Shown piece after piece: positions 46,820-57,927 of a stretch of 64,000 bases of DNA. Origin of the DNA: Pyrocephalus nanus. Its lineage: Eukaryota; Chordata; Aves; Passeriformes; Tyrannidae. Location: NCBI GenBank assembly GCA_038380795.1, contig CM076259.1:79147224-79211223 (forward strand), in the 5' to 3' direction. Numbering within the stretch: position 1 is the stretch's first letter; each line of letters opens with the position of its first letter. The notes below the pieces were generated by a model. It searched no databases. It worked only from the letters and a program-made list of their open reading frames with translations, and was not told the origin of the DNA. A program made the translations under genes and the position numbers.

Positions 46820-47660
46820 CCGAAGAGGCCTGTTCGCCTCTCGGCCCTGCCCTGCCTCAGTGACGAGTGCGGCACTCCTGCATCCCACCGAGGGATGCCG
46901 AGGGGTCCGGAGCAGTCTCGGCAGGGAAGGCCGGCCCGGAGCGCCCCCTCCCAGCGCAGGGGAAGGACAGCTGGGGCGGGCGATGCGGAGGGCGCCACCG
47001 CCCCTTCCCTTCCCCCAGCCTCGCCGCGGAGCCGGCCGGGCCTCTCGCCGCGCTCGTCCCCTCCCAGGGCACCGCCAGCGTTCTCGGCAGAGCCGGCGCG
47101 GCCGTCGGCCACGGAGGGGCCGGGGAAGGGGGCGAGAAGGCGCGGGGGCCACACCGCGCCCCGAGAGCGAGCCGCGCCCGCCGCCTCCGACCTACCGCCA
47201 GCATCTCCCTTCATGGCGCGGTCGGGAGGGGCCCCCGCGGGTGTGCGGGGTGTTACGGTGCTGTGCCAGCCCCGCACGCCGCCCTCCCGCGCTGGATCGC
47301 GGCGGCGGGGCCCGCCCGGCGGCGGCCGCGCTCAGTCTCTCGGCAACGACGGCGGGAGCGGGCGGGGACGGAGCAGGTGCGGGAGAGACGGTGCCGGCCG
47401 CGCTCGGGCACGCTGGGACAAACACACCCCCGCCTTGCCAAAGCCTCCTGCGGGGAAGAGACGGGGCTGAGCGGCTCCGGAGCCAGCGGGCTGACCCCAC
47501 GGCGGTGCCGTCACGCAAAACTCCCCCACAGCTGCTTGGAACTGCGGTCGCTGCGCCCCGGAACACGCAAGGGGCGACCTGCATGGCACGGAGCCCGCAG
47601 GGTGGTGCCCCGGGCTGAGCCCGCACAGCCCCTCTCCGGACAGCAGCGCGCTGCTGAGGC
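46820..47660. promoter_or_regulatory. NALCN: CpG island, probable NALCN promoter
   Basis: Sequence composition changes abruptly from AT-rich flanks to strongly GC- and CpG-rich DNA over about 0.85 kb. GC-box-like GGGGCGGG occurs at 46973-46980 and GGGCGGGG at 47360-47367. Runs of CGG and GCC are frequent, and no TATA box is evident near the candidate exon 1. Its place about 10.6 kb upstream of the NALCN start codon makes it the likely promoter. The long overlapping ORFs here on both strands are a by-product of high GC (few stop codons), not genes. It could also drive a divergent transcript, but none is recognisable. Confidence 0.8.
47196..47300 (-). other. NALCN: Candidate NALCN exon 1 (5' UTR), 3' boundary at 47196; 5' limit arbitrary
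   Basis: On the - strand inside the CpG island, GCTGGCG|GTAGGT gives the best splice donor I could find upstream of exon 2, with GT at 47195-47194. No other donor of similar quality is visible between 46.7 and 47.3 kb. Two ATGs lie just before it, at 47214-47212 and 47204-47202. The transcription start cannot be read from sequence, so the upstream edge given is only indicative. Joining this to exon 2 across about 10.6 kb of intron would complete the 5' UTR. The position is inferred from island location and donor strength; no homology was checked. Confidence 0.45.
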
Positions 47661-47700
47661 GTGCCTTTCTGCAGCAATTTTGTAGGGCTTTGGTTTGAGC

Positions 47701-47864
47701 TTTAGCTTTTTTGTTTGTTGGTGGGTTTGGGTTTTTTGTTTGATTTTGTTTTGATAGGGTTCTTTTTATGTGATTCGGGTTTTTTGTTTGTTTGTTTGGG
47801 GGGGTTGTTTTGGTTTTGTGGGTTTTTTGTTTGGTTTTGGTTTTTTGTTTGTTTTGTTTTTTAT
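47701..47864 (+). repeat. G/T-rich low-complexity tract beside the NALCN CpG island
   Basis: About 160 bp dominated by GTTTT, GTTTG and GGGTTT words, with a run of seven G at about 47800-47806. A and C are rare. It starts about 40 bp outside the island. Confidence 0.9.
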
Positions 47865-48059
47865 GATGCTCAAGGGCTACGATAGTTTATTTATTTTGGC
47901 AAGAAACCCTATTTGTGCATCTTTTTAGTACTCGTGACCTTCTTTGCCCGTTCTTCACTGCTGGCATCATCTAGGTGGTCTGGTTACTTTTCAAATTAGT
48001 GAAGAGCCAAGTAAAGGTGCACTCTTGACACGGTGAATTAAATTCATAAAATAGCATCA

Positions 48060-48110
48060 CTTGTTCGACTAGATGATCTTGGAGGTCTTTTCTGGCCTAA
48101 GTAAATCTAG
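48060..48110 (+). mobile_element. Very short CR1 3' fragment
   Basis: GACTAGATGATCTTGGAGGTC followed by TTTTCTGGCCTAAG resembles the last bases of a CR1 3' UTR. No terminal octamer repeat is clear. Confidence 0.65.
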
Positions 48111-48852
48111 GAAAGAGATACCAAAAATAAATAGATAGACAAATATTTGTAACATTGTTCCTGCACATGAATTTGACGTGTTCCAATCTGTACTTTTATC
48201 TTCTTGGGGAAAAAAAACCAAAACACAACTACATTTCTGAAAATAATAATTTGTGTTTAAATGAAACCTGATGATAGGGAATAATGTAAAGCCCATAACC
48301 TTATGGAGTTTGTAAAGATGTAGAATAGGATTTGAAAATAACCTAGAAAGCTGAAGGAAAGTATATGCCACAAATTGTATTATGTTCCTTTAAATTACAT
48401 CTATTTGTCTATTTGATGCTTGCAACAAAAACTAATAAGCCAGTTAGGGAGCTGGCCTCAGGATTACAGATGCAGTCCTGCCAGCACTACTTATGTGTAT
48501 TACCAGCATTAGCAATTCCAGTAAATTTAAGCACCTAATTGTAGTATGTGCAGAACTAGTGTATTTGATAGCTGCTAAAAAAAAACCCAAACCAACCATT
48601 TTAAATGTGCTTACAAATAATACTGTTCACATTCTGTCTTTTTTCTCCCCAGTTATGTTTTATTGCTTGGGATAAGTTGCTAGGCAGCATTATGCTGTTG
48701 GTGATACCATCTCATAAATGAAAACTGACAGTTGCAAACAGTGAAATGTTGCAGCTATATCTAAGCAAAAGAAATCAGCATGTGCCAGCAGATGTGACTT
48801 TGTATAACAGTTTTTCTATGGATATACTGGTTTCTGAAAAATAATTCTTGAT

Positions 48853-49372
48853 AGAACAGTTTTCCAATTGGAAGGGACCTCGTGAGGCCATCTGGTCTGA
48901 CTGATCTGCTGACCAGAAACCAGGCTCAGCGATGAGATCACACCAGCTTGCTCAGGGCTTTATCTGTTTGGGTCTTGAAAACATCCCAAGACAGAGACTG
49001 CACAATCTCCTTAAGAAGCCTGTTCCAGTACTGGACTGTCCTCACGGTGAAGGATTTTTTTCCTGACATGCTGTTGGGCCCTCTCTTGTCTGCTGTCTCT
49101 CCTCCTCCCCCAGTGCACCCTGTAGAATAGCCCAGCTTTGTCCTCTTGACAGCTTCTTCCTAAACCCTGGCAGACTACTCTTAGATGCCCCCTAAAGCCA
49201 TCCCTTCTTCAGGCTGAAAAAGATCACCTTTTTCAGCCACTCCTCATGGAGCAAGTGCTCCAGCCACAACCACCTTGATGGCCTGCCACTGGATTCACAT
49301 ATTACCATCTTTCAGGTGTTGGAGGGGAGCTTAGAATTTGATGCAGTATTTTAGGTACTGTTTAATGAGTCA
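48853..49372 (-). mobile_element. CR1 LINE fragment, about 0.5 kb, minus strand
   Basis: CAATTGGAAGGGACCTCGTG, then AAGAAGCCTGTTCCAGTACTG, TGTCCTCACGGTGAAGGA and GATGCAGTATTTTAGGTACTG follow CR1 order on the - strand. It is moderately diverged and lies in the NALCN/ITGBL1 intergenic region. Confidence 0.88.
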
Positions 49373-52300
49373 CCCCAAAAAAGGTATTCATTTCCTTACA
49401 TGTGGTTTGTATTATAGGATGCATATTTCCTTACATATTTCAAACTTTTAACTGGTGTCATATTTGGTATTATATTGTTACTACCTGCCCATGCTGAGCC
49501 TCTGTGAACTACAAGTGCTAATGGGGACCCACATTTCAGCAGAAGACTGGATTGTCTTGGACAGCCTGTCAGTGAGCATCACTTGCAGCAGATGATGCTA
49601 GTGCTGATGAAAGGGTTTAGCCCTTGATGCCTTGATGTACCTGCCTATGTGCAAGAGCAGAATAGCAGTCTTCCATTTATAGAATTGTGCAGACAGAGAA
49701 GATCTGCTGTTTTCAAGAAAAAGCCTTGTCTTGCTCTGCTATTTCACCACAAATTTACTTTCAGACCTGTCACATGAAAAGCAATGATGAACACCTTAGA
49801 ACCTGAGTGGTATGTATGTGAGGATAAAGTGGAAAACTTAGATATCTATAACATTTCTGATACAATTTTTCAAAGACCCTATCAGTCTTTTGAAGTCCAT
49901 ACCAATGTTTAGTATTTAAGGCTGAAGTCTGGTTTTATTCTGATTCAGAAAATTCATATTAACCTAAAATGCAAAACATAAACATATAGATAAGGACTGA
50001 ATTTGTGAGTTAATCTTATGATGTTACTTTATGGTAACTTGAAATAGGTCAAAAGGAAAGATGTGTCTACTAAAGACAAAAAGCTAGTAAAGATTTGGCT
50101 CTCAGCTCTATAAATCAGTAACAGATAAAGGAACTTCCTTATTCAATCATCCAGCTTTGAAACTTGTCATAGGAAAATGTCCATTTAAAAGGAAAATTTT
50201 GGAAAATTCCAGAAGATGTCATGCTGATAATTCAAGGGGAAAATTCTCAGCCTTACCTATCACTTTAATTTCTGTAACATGATCTGCAAACACAGTAAGA
50301 TTTTCCCAGATAAAAGATAATTAACAAACCAAAGTTTCATGGACCTGTTAACTCAGTAAGTCTTGAATAAAAATGCAGAATGTAAAGCATCTACTTATTT
50401 TACATGTTTCCTTGCAGAATCTAGAGAGCCCCCAAGCCCAGTTTGTTTTACTGGGGTGCAGTTAACTCAGGCAATTAGAAGGATGAAGCTTAGAGTGAAG
50501 CACTTCTAGAGTGCACTGAAGAAGGAGGGTAATGGATATCCTTATCTTCCCCATTGTCAGTGAAGAAGAGCAAGGATTAAGAGAGGAAATCACTAGTAGG
50601 TCTCCAGCATAAATTGGGGGCCAACTGTGTTCTTACAAAATCCAGTTGCTACTCTCCCATTTGCTGACAGCTGTATAAATACACGTTTCCACAGACAGAC
50701 ACATATTTTAACTATCCTACTGTTATTGGAAGGAAGTAAAGCCACATTAGAAATAGTGGAATTGTGGGGGGTTATTCCTGAATTTATTTGAGCTTTACTT
50801 GCTCTGTTGTCCTTATTTTCCATAAGTATCTGTTAAGAAGTTAAAGAGTAATATAAAAAAATTTTAAAACATCCCAAGGAGTTGAGCTTATTGGAATTGC
50901 CATTGTTGAAATTTGTTTTACCATTTTGGAAAGAACGAAGTTCTTGACCAGATTTCAGATCGTCTATAATGAGTACAAGAATTCATGAAATATTCATTTT
51001 GAAATTATACTTGAGCTTTTAAAAAAGGTCACAAAATATCATTTAGCAATTCAGAATTAAACTTTAGACCCAAAGGAAGATTTAATCATTTAGGCATAGG
51101 ATACAAGTCAAAAACTGCTCAATTCCTGTCTCTCTAGCCCCAGGGCATACAGAGTCCTTAGTCCTCTTGATGGTGGTTACCACGAAGTTGTCCCATAGTC
51201 AGAAGTCCTGCTCTGTGCATGCTGAGCAGCACCCTGATATTGCTAGAGCTCCACATGATTCAAATTATCTGAGCAGCCTGACTTGTTTCCACCTGTCTGG
51301 TCCTTGTGGCTCAGGCTAGAGGTGGTCTTGCTCAGAAGCATGTAACCATAACAGAAATGGCCACAGAGAGCTTGAGACTAATGACAGTGAGAGAGGATCA
51401 GTTACTGTTCCTGAGTAATTTTGATTGAGATGGGTTAGAAAACTGTCATTTTTGACTGTCCATGATCTGTGACAACATTGATGAACCAGAATAAAGGACA
51501 TAGAGTATGGTTTTTAAAATTTCAAACCTTAAGAAGAGTCCTAAATCTGCAACTATGTATATATTTAGTTTGCTTTCAAAAAGTACTGAGTACTCAGAGG
51601 AGGAGCAATAAAATGGTGTTCTCCCACACTTCCTTTTTCTTAATTTCTGTCTCTCCTTCATTTTTGGTTTGATAGCAAGCACTGCAAGACAGAGCTTTGA
51701 AACCATACAAGGTGGTTGCAATTGCCTGGGGAATCTGGTGTGCATATGTTCAGCTAAGGCACTCAACCTGACTTACTGCAGTTTTGCCCTTAAGAATTCA
51801 GCAGTACCTGTTTTTTAAATTTGCTAACCTTAAAAACAGCTCTTCAGCCAAAAAAATGAGAATAATCCTTCATTGTAACTCATTCAGGTTAAAGGTTGTT
51901 GAAAAGATCATAAATCAAAAAACACAAACATTAATTATTCTTATTGTATTTTCTGCAACTTTTTATTCTTCAAGATTCAAAGCATCAAGAAACATTGTCC
52001 GTTAGAGAAATAAGGCAGAACTTGACCACAGAGTAACAATTTATGTTGGAAAATGGCATGCCTTTTATTTACTTTCTTGGGCTCTTCCACGATACTGTTA
52101 ACTCAGCTTACCACAGACCTTGACTCACTTTCAGAAATAAGTGCTAAACAGTTAAGAACACAGTAGGCTGCTCTTTAAAATGCACTGTTATTGCTGGCAT
52201 TCTGAGCTTTCTTGCAAGCTTATGTTTAAAAACCTTCTGCTTCCTTTAAGGCCTCTGTAAAAGCAGGGTATTATTGCTGTTTAGGGGAGTTCACTAGAAA

Positions 52301-52453
52301 ACACTGAACAAACAAAAGACTTACCAGTATTTAGAGTTTCAACTGAGACATTAAAGAGTAAGCTAAGGTTTTACACTCGAGTATAACACAATAACATATT
52401 GATTAATGTTGGCCTATGAACTGTTTGGGTAGCTTATATTCTCTGGTCTCCAG

Positions 52454-52542
52454 TTTTTTTTGTTTGTTTGTTTGTTTTTTGTTTTTGTTTTGTTTTGTTG
52501 TTTTTTTTTTTGTTTGGTTTTTTTTGTTTTTTTTGTTTTTTT
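52454..52542 (+). repeat. T-rich GTTT-type low-complexity tract
   Basis: TGTTTGTTTGTTTG and long T runs with single G. It encodes a meaningless Lys/Thr/Gln-rich ORF on the - strand. Confidence 0.92.
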
Positions 52543-52775
52543 AAATCCTAGACTGTTCGCTGGATGTGCATTTTGCTTTGTTTTGTAAGGAAAAAAAAAC
52601 AAAAAAGCCTCCCTAAGAATGGCATGGAATGTGGTTTGCAAACCTAATGGTATTATTAAAGTGACAGCAAAATTAAACTGTTCTGTAAGAGGCTGTAATA
52701 AAGGAGTAGGCAGAGTCCATCCGCCTCCCCACACCAAGTCAAATCTTGTTCAGTAGCACAGTATGCCATCAGAGC

Positions 52776-53010
52776 CATAGAATTATGGAATATTTGAGGT
52801 TGGAAAGGATCTCTGGAGATAGTCTAGTCCACCCTGCCTGCTCAGACTAGGATTGCCTAAAGCATCTTGTCCAGAACCCTGTCCAAATGGCTTTTGAACA
52901 TCTTCAAGGGGAAAGATTACACAGCATTGCTGGGAATTCCCTTCCACTGTTAGACAGACCTCTCTTACAGTAAAAAAGCTTTTTCTGAGGTTTGTTTTCC
53001 TTATGTTTTA
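52776..53010 (-). mobile_element. CR1 LINE 3' end, minus strand
   Basis: CATAGAATTATGGAATATTTG, GGTTGGAAAGGATCTCTGG, CCTGCCTGCTCAGACTAGG and ACAGTAAAAAAGCTTTTTC match a CR1 3' UTR in - orientation. It is 5'-truncated. Confidence 0.88.
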
Positions 53011-54863
53011 ATATTATTTGCTTTACTACAAAAAACAATTCTAGCAACATTAAAGTTCAGATATTGTTTGCCTTTAAAGAGAAAACATCACTGCCTATGA
53101 ATTACCATGTCTACCCCAGGGCTTGGTTTTCATACAGTTCAGAAGACTATGAAACCACAAAAAAAATCTTCACCAGTTTGGGTAGGAAATTACATTACCT
53201 CTTCCTCTTCTGGTAAATAAAATTGCAGGGAAAGGCTTATCCCAATAGCTGACCATACCAAATCCTACACACTTTATAAGAACATTAATAGGGATACACT
53301 TAAACTGAGGTTCAAGTGTAGGCATGCTTAACAGCACTTATTTTCTTGATTTCACATCCTTATTTGAAGACATTTTATGTCTGACAAGTATTATTTAAGC
53401 CTATTGCCTACTTTTCAAAAGGCTGTTTAGTATTAGTGTTATGTTCCAGCTCCTCCCCCTCCTCAGTAACGTGCTGACTTTCTCTTTTCTACCTTTAGTC
53501 TGCAGGTAATGATGTTACCACTCATAAAGTGTACATCTGCCAAGCATCTACAGGTCTGGACTCTTAGTCTGAAACTCCAATACATGGGAAAGGTAGCATT
53601 TTAAGCACGCTCTGCTTCATGTGTGTGTATGTTATCCAGTAGAGAACAAAGTTCCTGAAGATTATGTACAGGAGTGGCTGAAAGGAAGTGAGCAGTCCTC
53701 AAGGCAGCATATCAGATTCTCATTTAGAAAGAGACGGACTCCTTTTAAATGGAATTTACAGTCTGTTTGGAAGCCTCTTAGCTCCTGAATACATACATAT
53801 CATGTATGTTATTAATGTTATTATATATATATAATGTGTGCCTACAAACATTCTAGGCTTAAGTGATTAAATAATAAATCTGAACAAAGGTTAAAATCCA
53901 TTAAGAGAGCACTGAGATATTGTATTAGAGACACATACACATGAAAGCAATTAATAAATTTAAACTCCGGATGAACATTTCAAATACTGTACCCTTGGAC
54001 TGGTGTAAGTATGCCTTCTCCAAATTCAAAAGGTCCACAGCCAAAAGGTGTATATTGTTTTAAAACCTGACAGATGTAAATAAATAAAAAATAAGGCTGC
54101 AATAAGGTCAACATATCATGATGAATGTCTTCTCCTCATACATTTGAAGGCATAGTTTGCAGGCTGCCTGAAGGTCTTGTGAATACCTATCAGCACCAAT
54201 CTGCTCAGGGAAAAAGGAGGAAGATGAACAGATGGCAACATTTAAGTTTGTGGATTAAAGATAAATTCAGTGCCAAAAGGGAATTGCTATTGTTTAAAGT
54301 GCAAACCTTTCTTTTTATTCTTCTCTAACTTCATACTTCGGGCAGTACAATTTTTGACAATCACATTGTTCTTAAAAGTGCTCCCTTTGTAATCTCTCTC
54401 TATATATTTATTTACTGTAGCATTATAAATAAATTCAAAAAACTGTCACACAGGTAGGACACATAGTGCTGCTTTAAGCATGGACTTCAAAGACTGTCAG
54501 AAATAAAGGCCTGCCAATATTACTTACCTTTTCACTAGATCCATCAAAGTAAGTCAAATGCATGGTGTTAGCACAATTGTAAACATTTACAAGACTAAAG
54601 CCAACAACTTACTCTTAATACAGGATTTTTACCATCTACATTGCTTGAGAAAATTCTGTAACATGTTTGTAATATGAAATATACTGCAAAGGGCATCAAA
54701 ACTGATAAAAACTTGTATATAGTATGCAACAGCTATATATGGGACTTTCAAATATTTTTTACATCCTAATTCTACTTGCTCATATTTTAGAGCAAAATTA
54801 TGTGTCATATAGAGGGTAGTATACTAGACAACAAAGTTTTGCACTTCAGAACTTCAAGATATC

Positions 54864-54896
54864 CTATTAAAATACACGAGTCGTGTGTTTTAATAG
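54864..54896. repeat. 33-bp near-perfect palindrome
   Basis: The left arm CTATTAAAATACACGA and right arm TCGTGTGTTTTAATAG pair at 15 of 16 positions around a single central G. The one mismatch would be a G-U pair in RNA. No known element was recognised around it. Confidence 0.85.
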
Positions 54897-55065
54897 TCCA
54901 CTGGAATAATGTTTGGGTTTAACCTGAACATCTTCAGGGAATAAGAATGCATATTTACAAATATGCTAGAACAGATTTTGTCCAGTCTCTTTTGTGTTTC
55001 AATGAAAGTTTATATTTCAATGGAATGGGTACTTGACTGAAAACTGGATTTTAGAGGCCCCCAAG

Positions 55066-55108
55066 TGTTGGGGTTGGACTTTAAGGGTTCTTTTACAATC
55101 TATAAGAC
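55066..55108 (+). mobile_element. Possible degraded CR1 tail
   Basis: GTTGGGGTTGGACTTTAAGG followed by GTTCTTTTACAATCTATAA resembles a CR1 3' end with several changes. It is short and uncertain. Confidence 0.35.
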
Positions 55109-56099
55109 CAGCAGAGCAAAGCTAAATGCTTGATGCAATTTTTTTTTCAGGAAGATCACTAGCAGAACTAGTTTTGTTAGCAGAAATGCTGGGGATTGTA
55201 CCCTTGATTTCACTATGTAAACGGTAAGACACCTTTTAGATGTCTTACACTTTTAGGAAAGGCAGCCTATGAGTCAAAGAATTTTAACAAAATATTAATT
55301 TTTTGAAAAAAACATTATAATCTGTTTTATACCAGATATTTAATATGAAACTAAACCAAGAGTTGTTCATTTTGAGAAAGCTACTGAGGGCTTTTATCTC
55401 CAATAAAGGCTCCAGAACCAATGAAAGTTTCTTCTGTCAGTCACCTGATTTAAAAATGTGTATGTGTATTGGTAGAGTAGGAAACCCTTAACATATCATC
55501 TTTTGCAGTTAAAGTGTGATTTCCATCCCAGGAAGGTATATGGCAATCAGCAATTTCCCAGGACAACCAGAGGGATCAAAAAGTGTTGCATAAAGAAATG
55601 CACATGGCCAAGTTTGATTGAGAGAGACTATCCCTCAATTTAGTTTTAAAGCACTTCCAAAATCTCCCACTGCTGTGATGAAGTATTGGACTCTTTGTGT
55701 TTTAACAAGGCATTAGGAAATGGCTAACTAATAGTAGTTTTAATGTGCAGTCACTCAGGCTGCTGTCGGCTGGCAGCCTGCAGTGTCGTACAGTGCAATG
55801 ACATGAGCAGGTGACTTCAGGGGAAGGAGGGAAGGGAGGGACCTGGGGAATCAGGCGGCGGGGAGGTGCTCCAGCAGCCAGGCCGGGATGCTGCAGCTGG
55901 GGAGCGCTGGTCCTGTCTCTTCAGCGGTGCAAATTTCACCCACCACGTTGCACAGATTATGCTGAGCAGCCACGCATCAAAGGACAGGGGAATACACATA
56001 CCTCAAATATTTACGGTGCCTGCACTTTGAGAATGAGACAGTTCGTTCACGTCTGTGAACGGGCCACTTTTAAAACATCAAAATAAACCATCTGGCTCG

Positions 56100-56343
56100 C
56101 AACTGTTTCTAATTACTCCCCTGCCTAGACTGTAAACTTCGGGGTTTGGCACCGGCCTCCTTCCCAGAGTGCTGCCCAAATCCCGCTCTCAGGCAGCTAA
56201 TCAGAGCTACTGCAGCACTGGGGGAGCAGCGCTGTAGCTGGGCTTGTCCAGCTCGCAGTTCTCCGCGTGCCTGGCGGGTCTGTCCGTCTGTCTGTCCGCC
56301 GTCTGCAGGAGTACACCAGGTGCGGCATAGCACAGCCTGCACC
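56100..56343 (+). promoter_or_regulatory. ITGBL1: Probable ITGBL1 promoter and 5' UTR (limits approximate)
   Basis: GC content rises here relative to the intergenic DNA and falls again in intron 1. A pyrimidine-rich run of GTCTGTCC-like units lies at about 56277-56306, shortly before the ATG. A purine-rich G tract (GGAAGGAGGGAAGGGAGGGA) lies further upstream at about 55824-55843. No clear TATA box is placed correctly. The transcription start is not determined, so this is a positional inference from the first exon. Confidence 0.5.
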
Positions 56344-56438
56344 ATGTACGCACGGGGGCTGCTGGGGCTGGCGCTGCTGCTGGTCACCTCGCTGCCGGCC
56401 GGTCACCTCGCACCGCCGGCTGGCCCCCTGGCCCTGCG
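56344..56438 (+). CDS. ITGBL1: ITGBL1 exon 1: start codon and signal peptide (residues 1-31, first two bases of 32)
   Basis: This exon opens the gene for integrin beta-like 1, a secreted protein built from ten integrin-type EGF-like cysteine-rich repeats and found in extracellular matrix. ATG at 56344 sits in a fair Kozak context (GCACCATGT). It starts a typical signal peptide: MYARG, then a Leu-rich core (LLGLALLLV), then a small-residue region (SLPAGHLA) suitable for cleavage at about residue 23. The donor is CTGCG|GTAAGT with GT at 56439. Alone the peptide is not diagnostic. It is assigned because it joins in phase (CG+G, Arg32) to the clearly ITGBL1 exon at 57716. Another frame is open over the same region but does not encode a signal peptide joined to exon 2. 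Confidence 0.87.
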
Positions 56439-57715
56439 GTAAGTGTAGCTTTGAAGCCTCACGGGGGGGTTGCGACTGATTTTGAGATGTCAGGAGTGTG
56501 GAAGATGGGGTTGCAGAGGGACCAGTGGAGAAGTTTGTTAGCTCTTCCTCCGTCTGCTTAAAAGTAACAGTGAGGGAAACACCCCGAGCCCCTGGGAACC
56601 TCGATAGGTAGGTGTCTGTGAAAACTATGGGAGTTATTTGCAATGATGTATTTGATGCTGAAGATTCAGACTTTGAAGCAGCAAAGGGGTAAAAGCTGGA
56701 TAATGATGCCTTTTCACCCAAATTCTAAGTTCTGCTGTCTTAGTGGAGCAGGCACCTAACCATAGAACCCTGCTTGTTCCTGCACTTTGGTGCAGTGGCA
56801 CACAGTGAGGCACACTGCCCTTCACTCTTCCCCTCTACCACAGCCAGCAAGCCCTGACTGCTAGAGCAAGCAGTTCCTTTGCTCTAGAGCCTTGCAAAAT
56901 CTACTATCTGAGAAGGGCAGGTACTGCTCACTTTGATCCCCAATATTCCCTAGCATTGTAAAGACCTATTTGTCTTGGACAGTCCTTTTTTTCTGTTTTC
57001 TTACAACGCAGCTCCCGATGAGGTAAAGTGTGATTTTCCCTGTGTATGTCCTGAAAGTCCTGATTTCTTTATGTTTTGGTGCATGGTACAATTGCATAGC
57101 AGAGCTGCAAATCTACTAGCATCTGGATTCTGCTGGCTTTACTAAAACCACAACCACAGACTACACTATTGCATGGAAAGTGGTGATTAATTCAGTTTCC
57201 TTTTCCTTTAAAGTATGGATCATATATGTCTGACAACCAAAAGGATTACTTTGTCAAGTACATTTTGTTGGAATCAGCCACAGGTTTGCTCTTTGATACC
57301 ATGTATTCCCGTTATGCTACCTAGATGTTTGCATGTATATGTCATCTCTAAACTTTTTGGAATAATTAAGATCAAAATGTTTCATGATAGAGAATAAAAC
57401 TACACATATCTATGCATATATACCAGATATGCATGATGAGAAAGGAGATGAGCCTAACACAGTTAACAAGGTAAGTAAAATCAAATATAAATATTCCTGC
57501 AGGTATCAGTGAGATTGCTGATGAAGAAAATTGAGGATATATGGGCAAATAATATTTTTCAACCATAACTAAAGCGGTAGAATTCAGAACAATATTCTGG
57601 ATATTGGCTGAAGCCAATGTCAGGAGGGTGCTTTCCCATTAGCCAAGCTCTCATCATTTCTGAGCTGCAGCCCCTGGCTTTGACTCCAGCTTATTCTGTT
57701 TGCTGTTCCCCACAG
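56439..57715 (+). other. ITGBL1: ITGBL1 intron 1 (1.3 kb)
   Basis: GTAAGT donor at 56439 and TTCCCCACAG acceptor ending at 57715. No repeats, RNAs or further exons were recognised. Confidence 0.85.
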
Positions 57716-57927
57716 GAGCAGTTTGGGTGGTCCTAGTTTGTGCCGGCTGTCCCAGACTGAGTCAGAGCTCAGGTGCCGTGTCCCAGGAGGGAAGCTGTGC
57801 AATGACAGAGGCAGATGTGAGTGTGGAGCCTGCATCTGCCAAGTGACTGAGTCTGGCAAATACTACGGTCCACTCTGTGAGTGCCACGACTGGGTGTGCG
57901 AGACCTATGATGAGAAGATCTGTGCTG
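57716..57927 (+). CDS. ITGBL1: ITGBL1 exon 2: first integrin EGF-like repeat (end of residue 32 to first base of 103)
   Basis: This exon has 212 nt: one base completing Arg32, 70 codons, and one base of Gly103. The acceptor is TGTTCCCCACAG before 57716 and the donor is GCTG|GTAAGG with GT at 57928. The peptide includes [43 protein letters not shown] and ICAG. These are the CxCGxCxC and CECxxxxC patterns of integrin EGF modules and match what I remember of the ITGBL1 N-terminus. Cysteines fall at 41, 52, 60, 66, 68, 71, 73, 86, 88, 93 and 101. Reading through the donor soon reaches a stop. The following exon (expected to start with HGKCDCG) was not found before 64000. Confidence 0.95.

Larger units (their letters stand above)
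36581..47195 (-). other. NALCN: NALCN intron 1 (about 10.6 kb, 5' end inferred)
   Basis: First intron, from the candidate donor at 47195 to the exon 2 acceptor (36581, or 36599 if the alternative AG is used). It holds CR1 fragments at about 37.6, 42.2-43.4, 44.36-44.94 and 46.23 kb. No coding exon is recognisable; ORFs at 42.4-43.4 kb are CR1 reverse-transcriptase remnants. Confidence 0.65.
47661..56099. other. Intergenic region between the divergent genes NALCN and ITGBL1
   Basis: About 8.4 kb with no gene that I can support. It contains GT-rich tracts (47701-47864, 52454-52542), CR1 pieces (about 48.06, 48.85-49.37, 52.78-53.01, possibly 55.07 kb) and a 33-bp palindrome (54864-54896). Being upstream of both genes it may hold regulatory elements, but none is identifiable from one sequence. 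Confidence 0.7.

Noticed and set aside
46652..47685. Many long overlapping ORFs on both strands (up to 272 codons) near 47 kb
   Set aside because: They lie in a CpG island where stop codons are rare, overlap in several frames, show Arg/Pro/Gly/Ala-rich composition and no domain. They are an effect of GC content.
52414..52737. Lys/Thr/Gln-rich ORF of 107 codons on the - strand
   Set aside because: It is the translation of a T-rich GTTT low-complexity tract.
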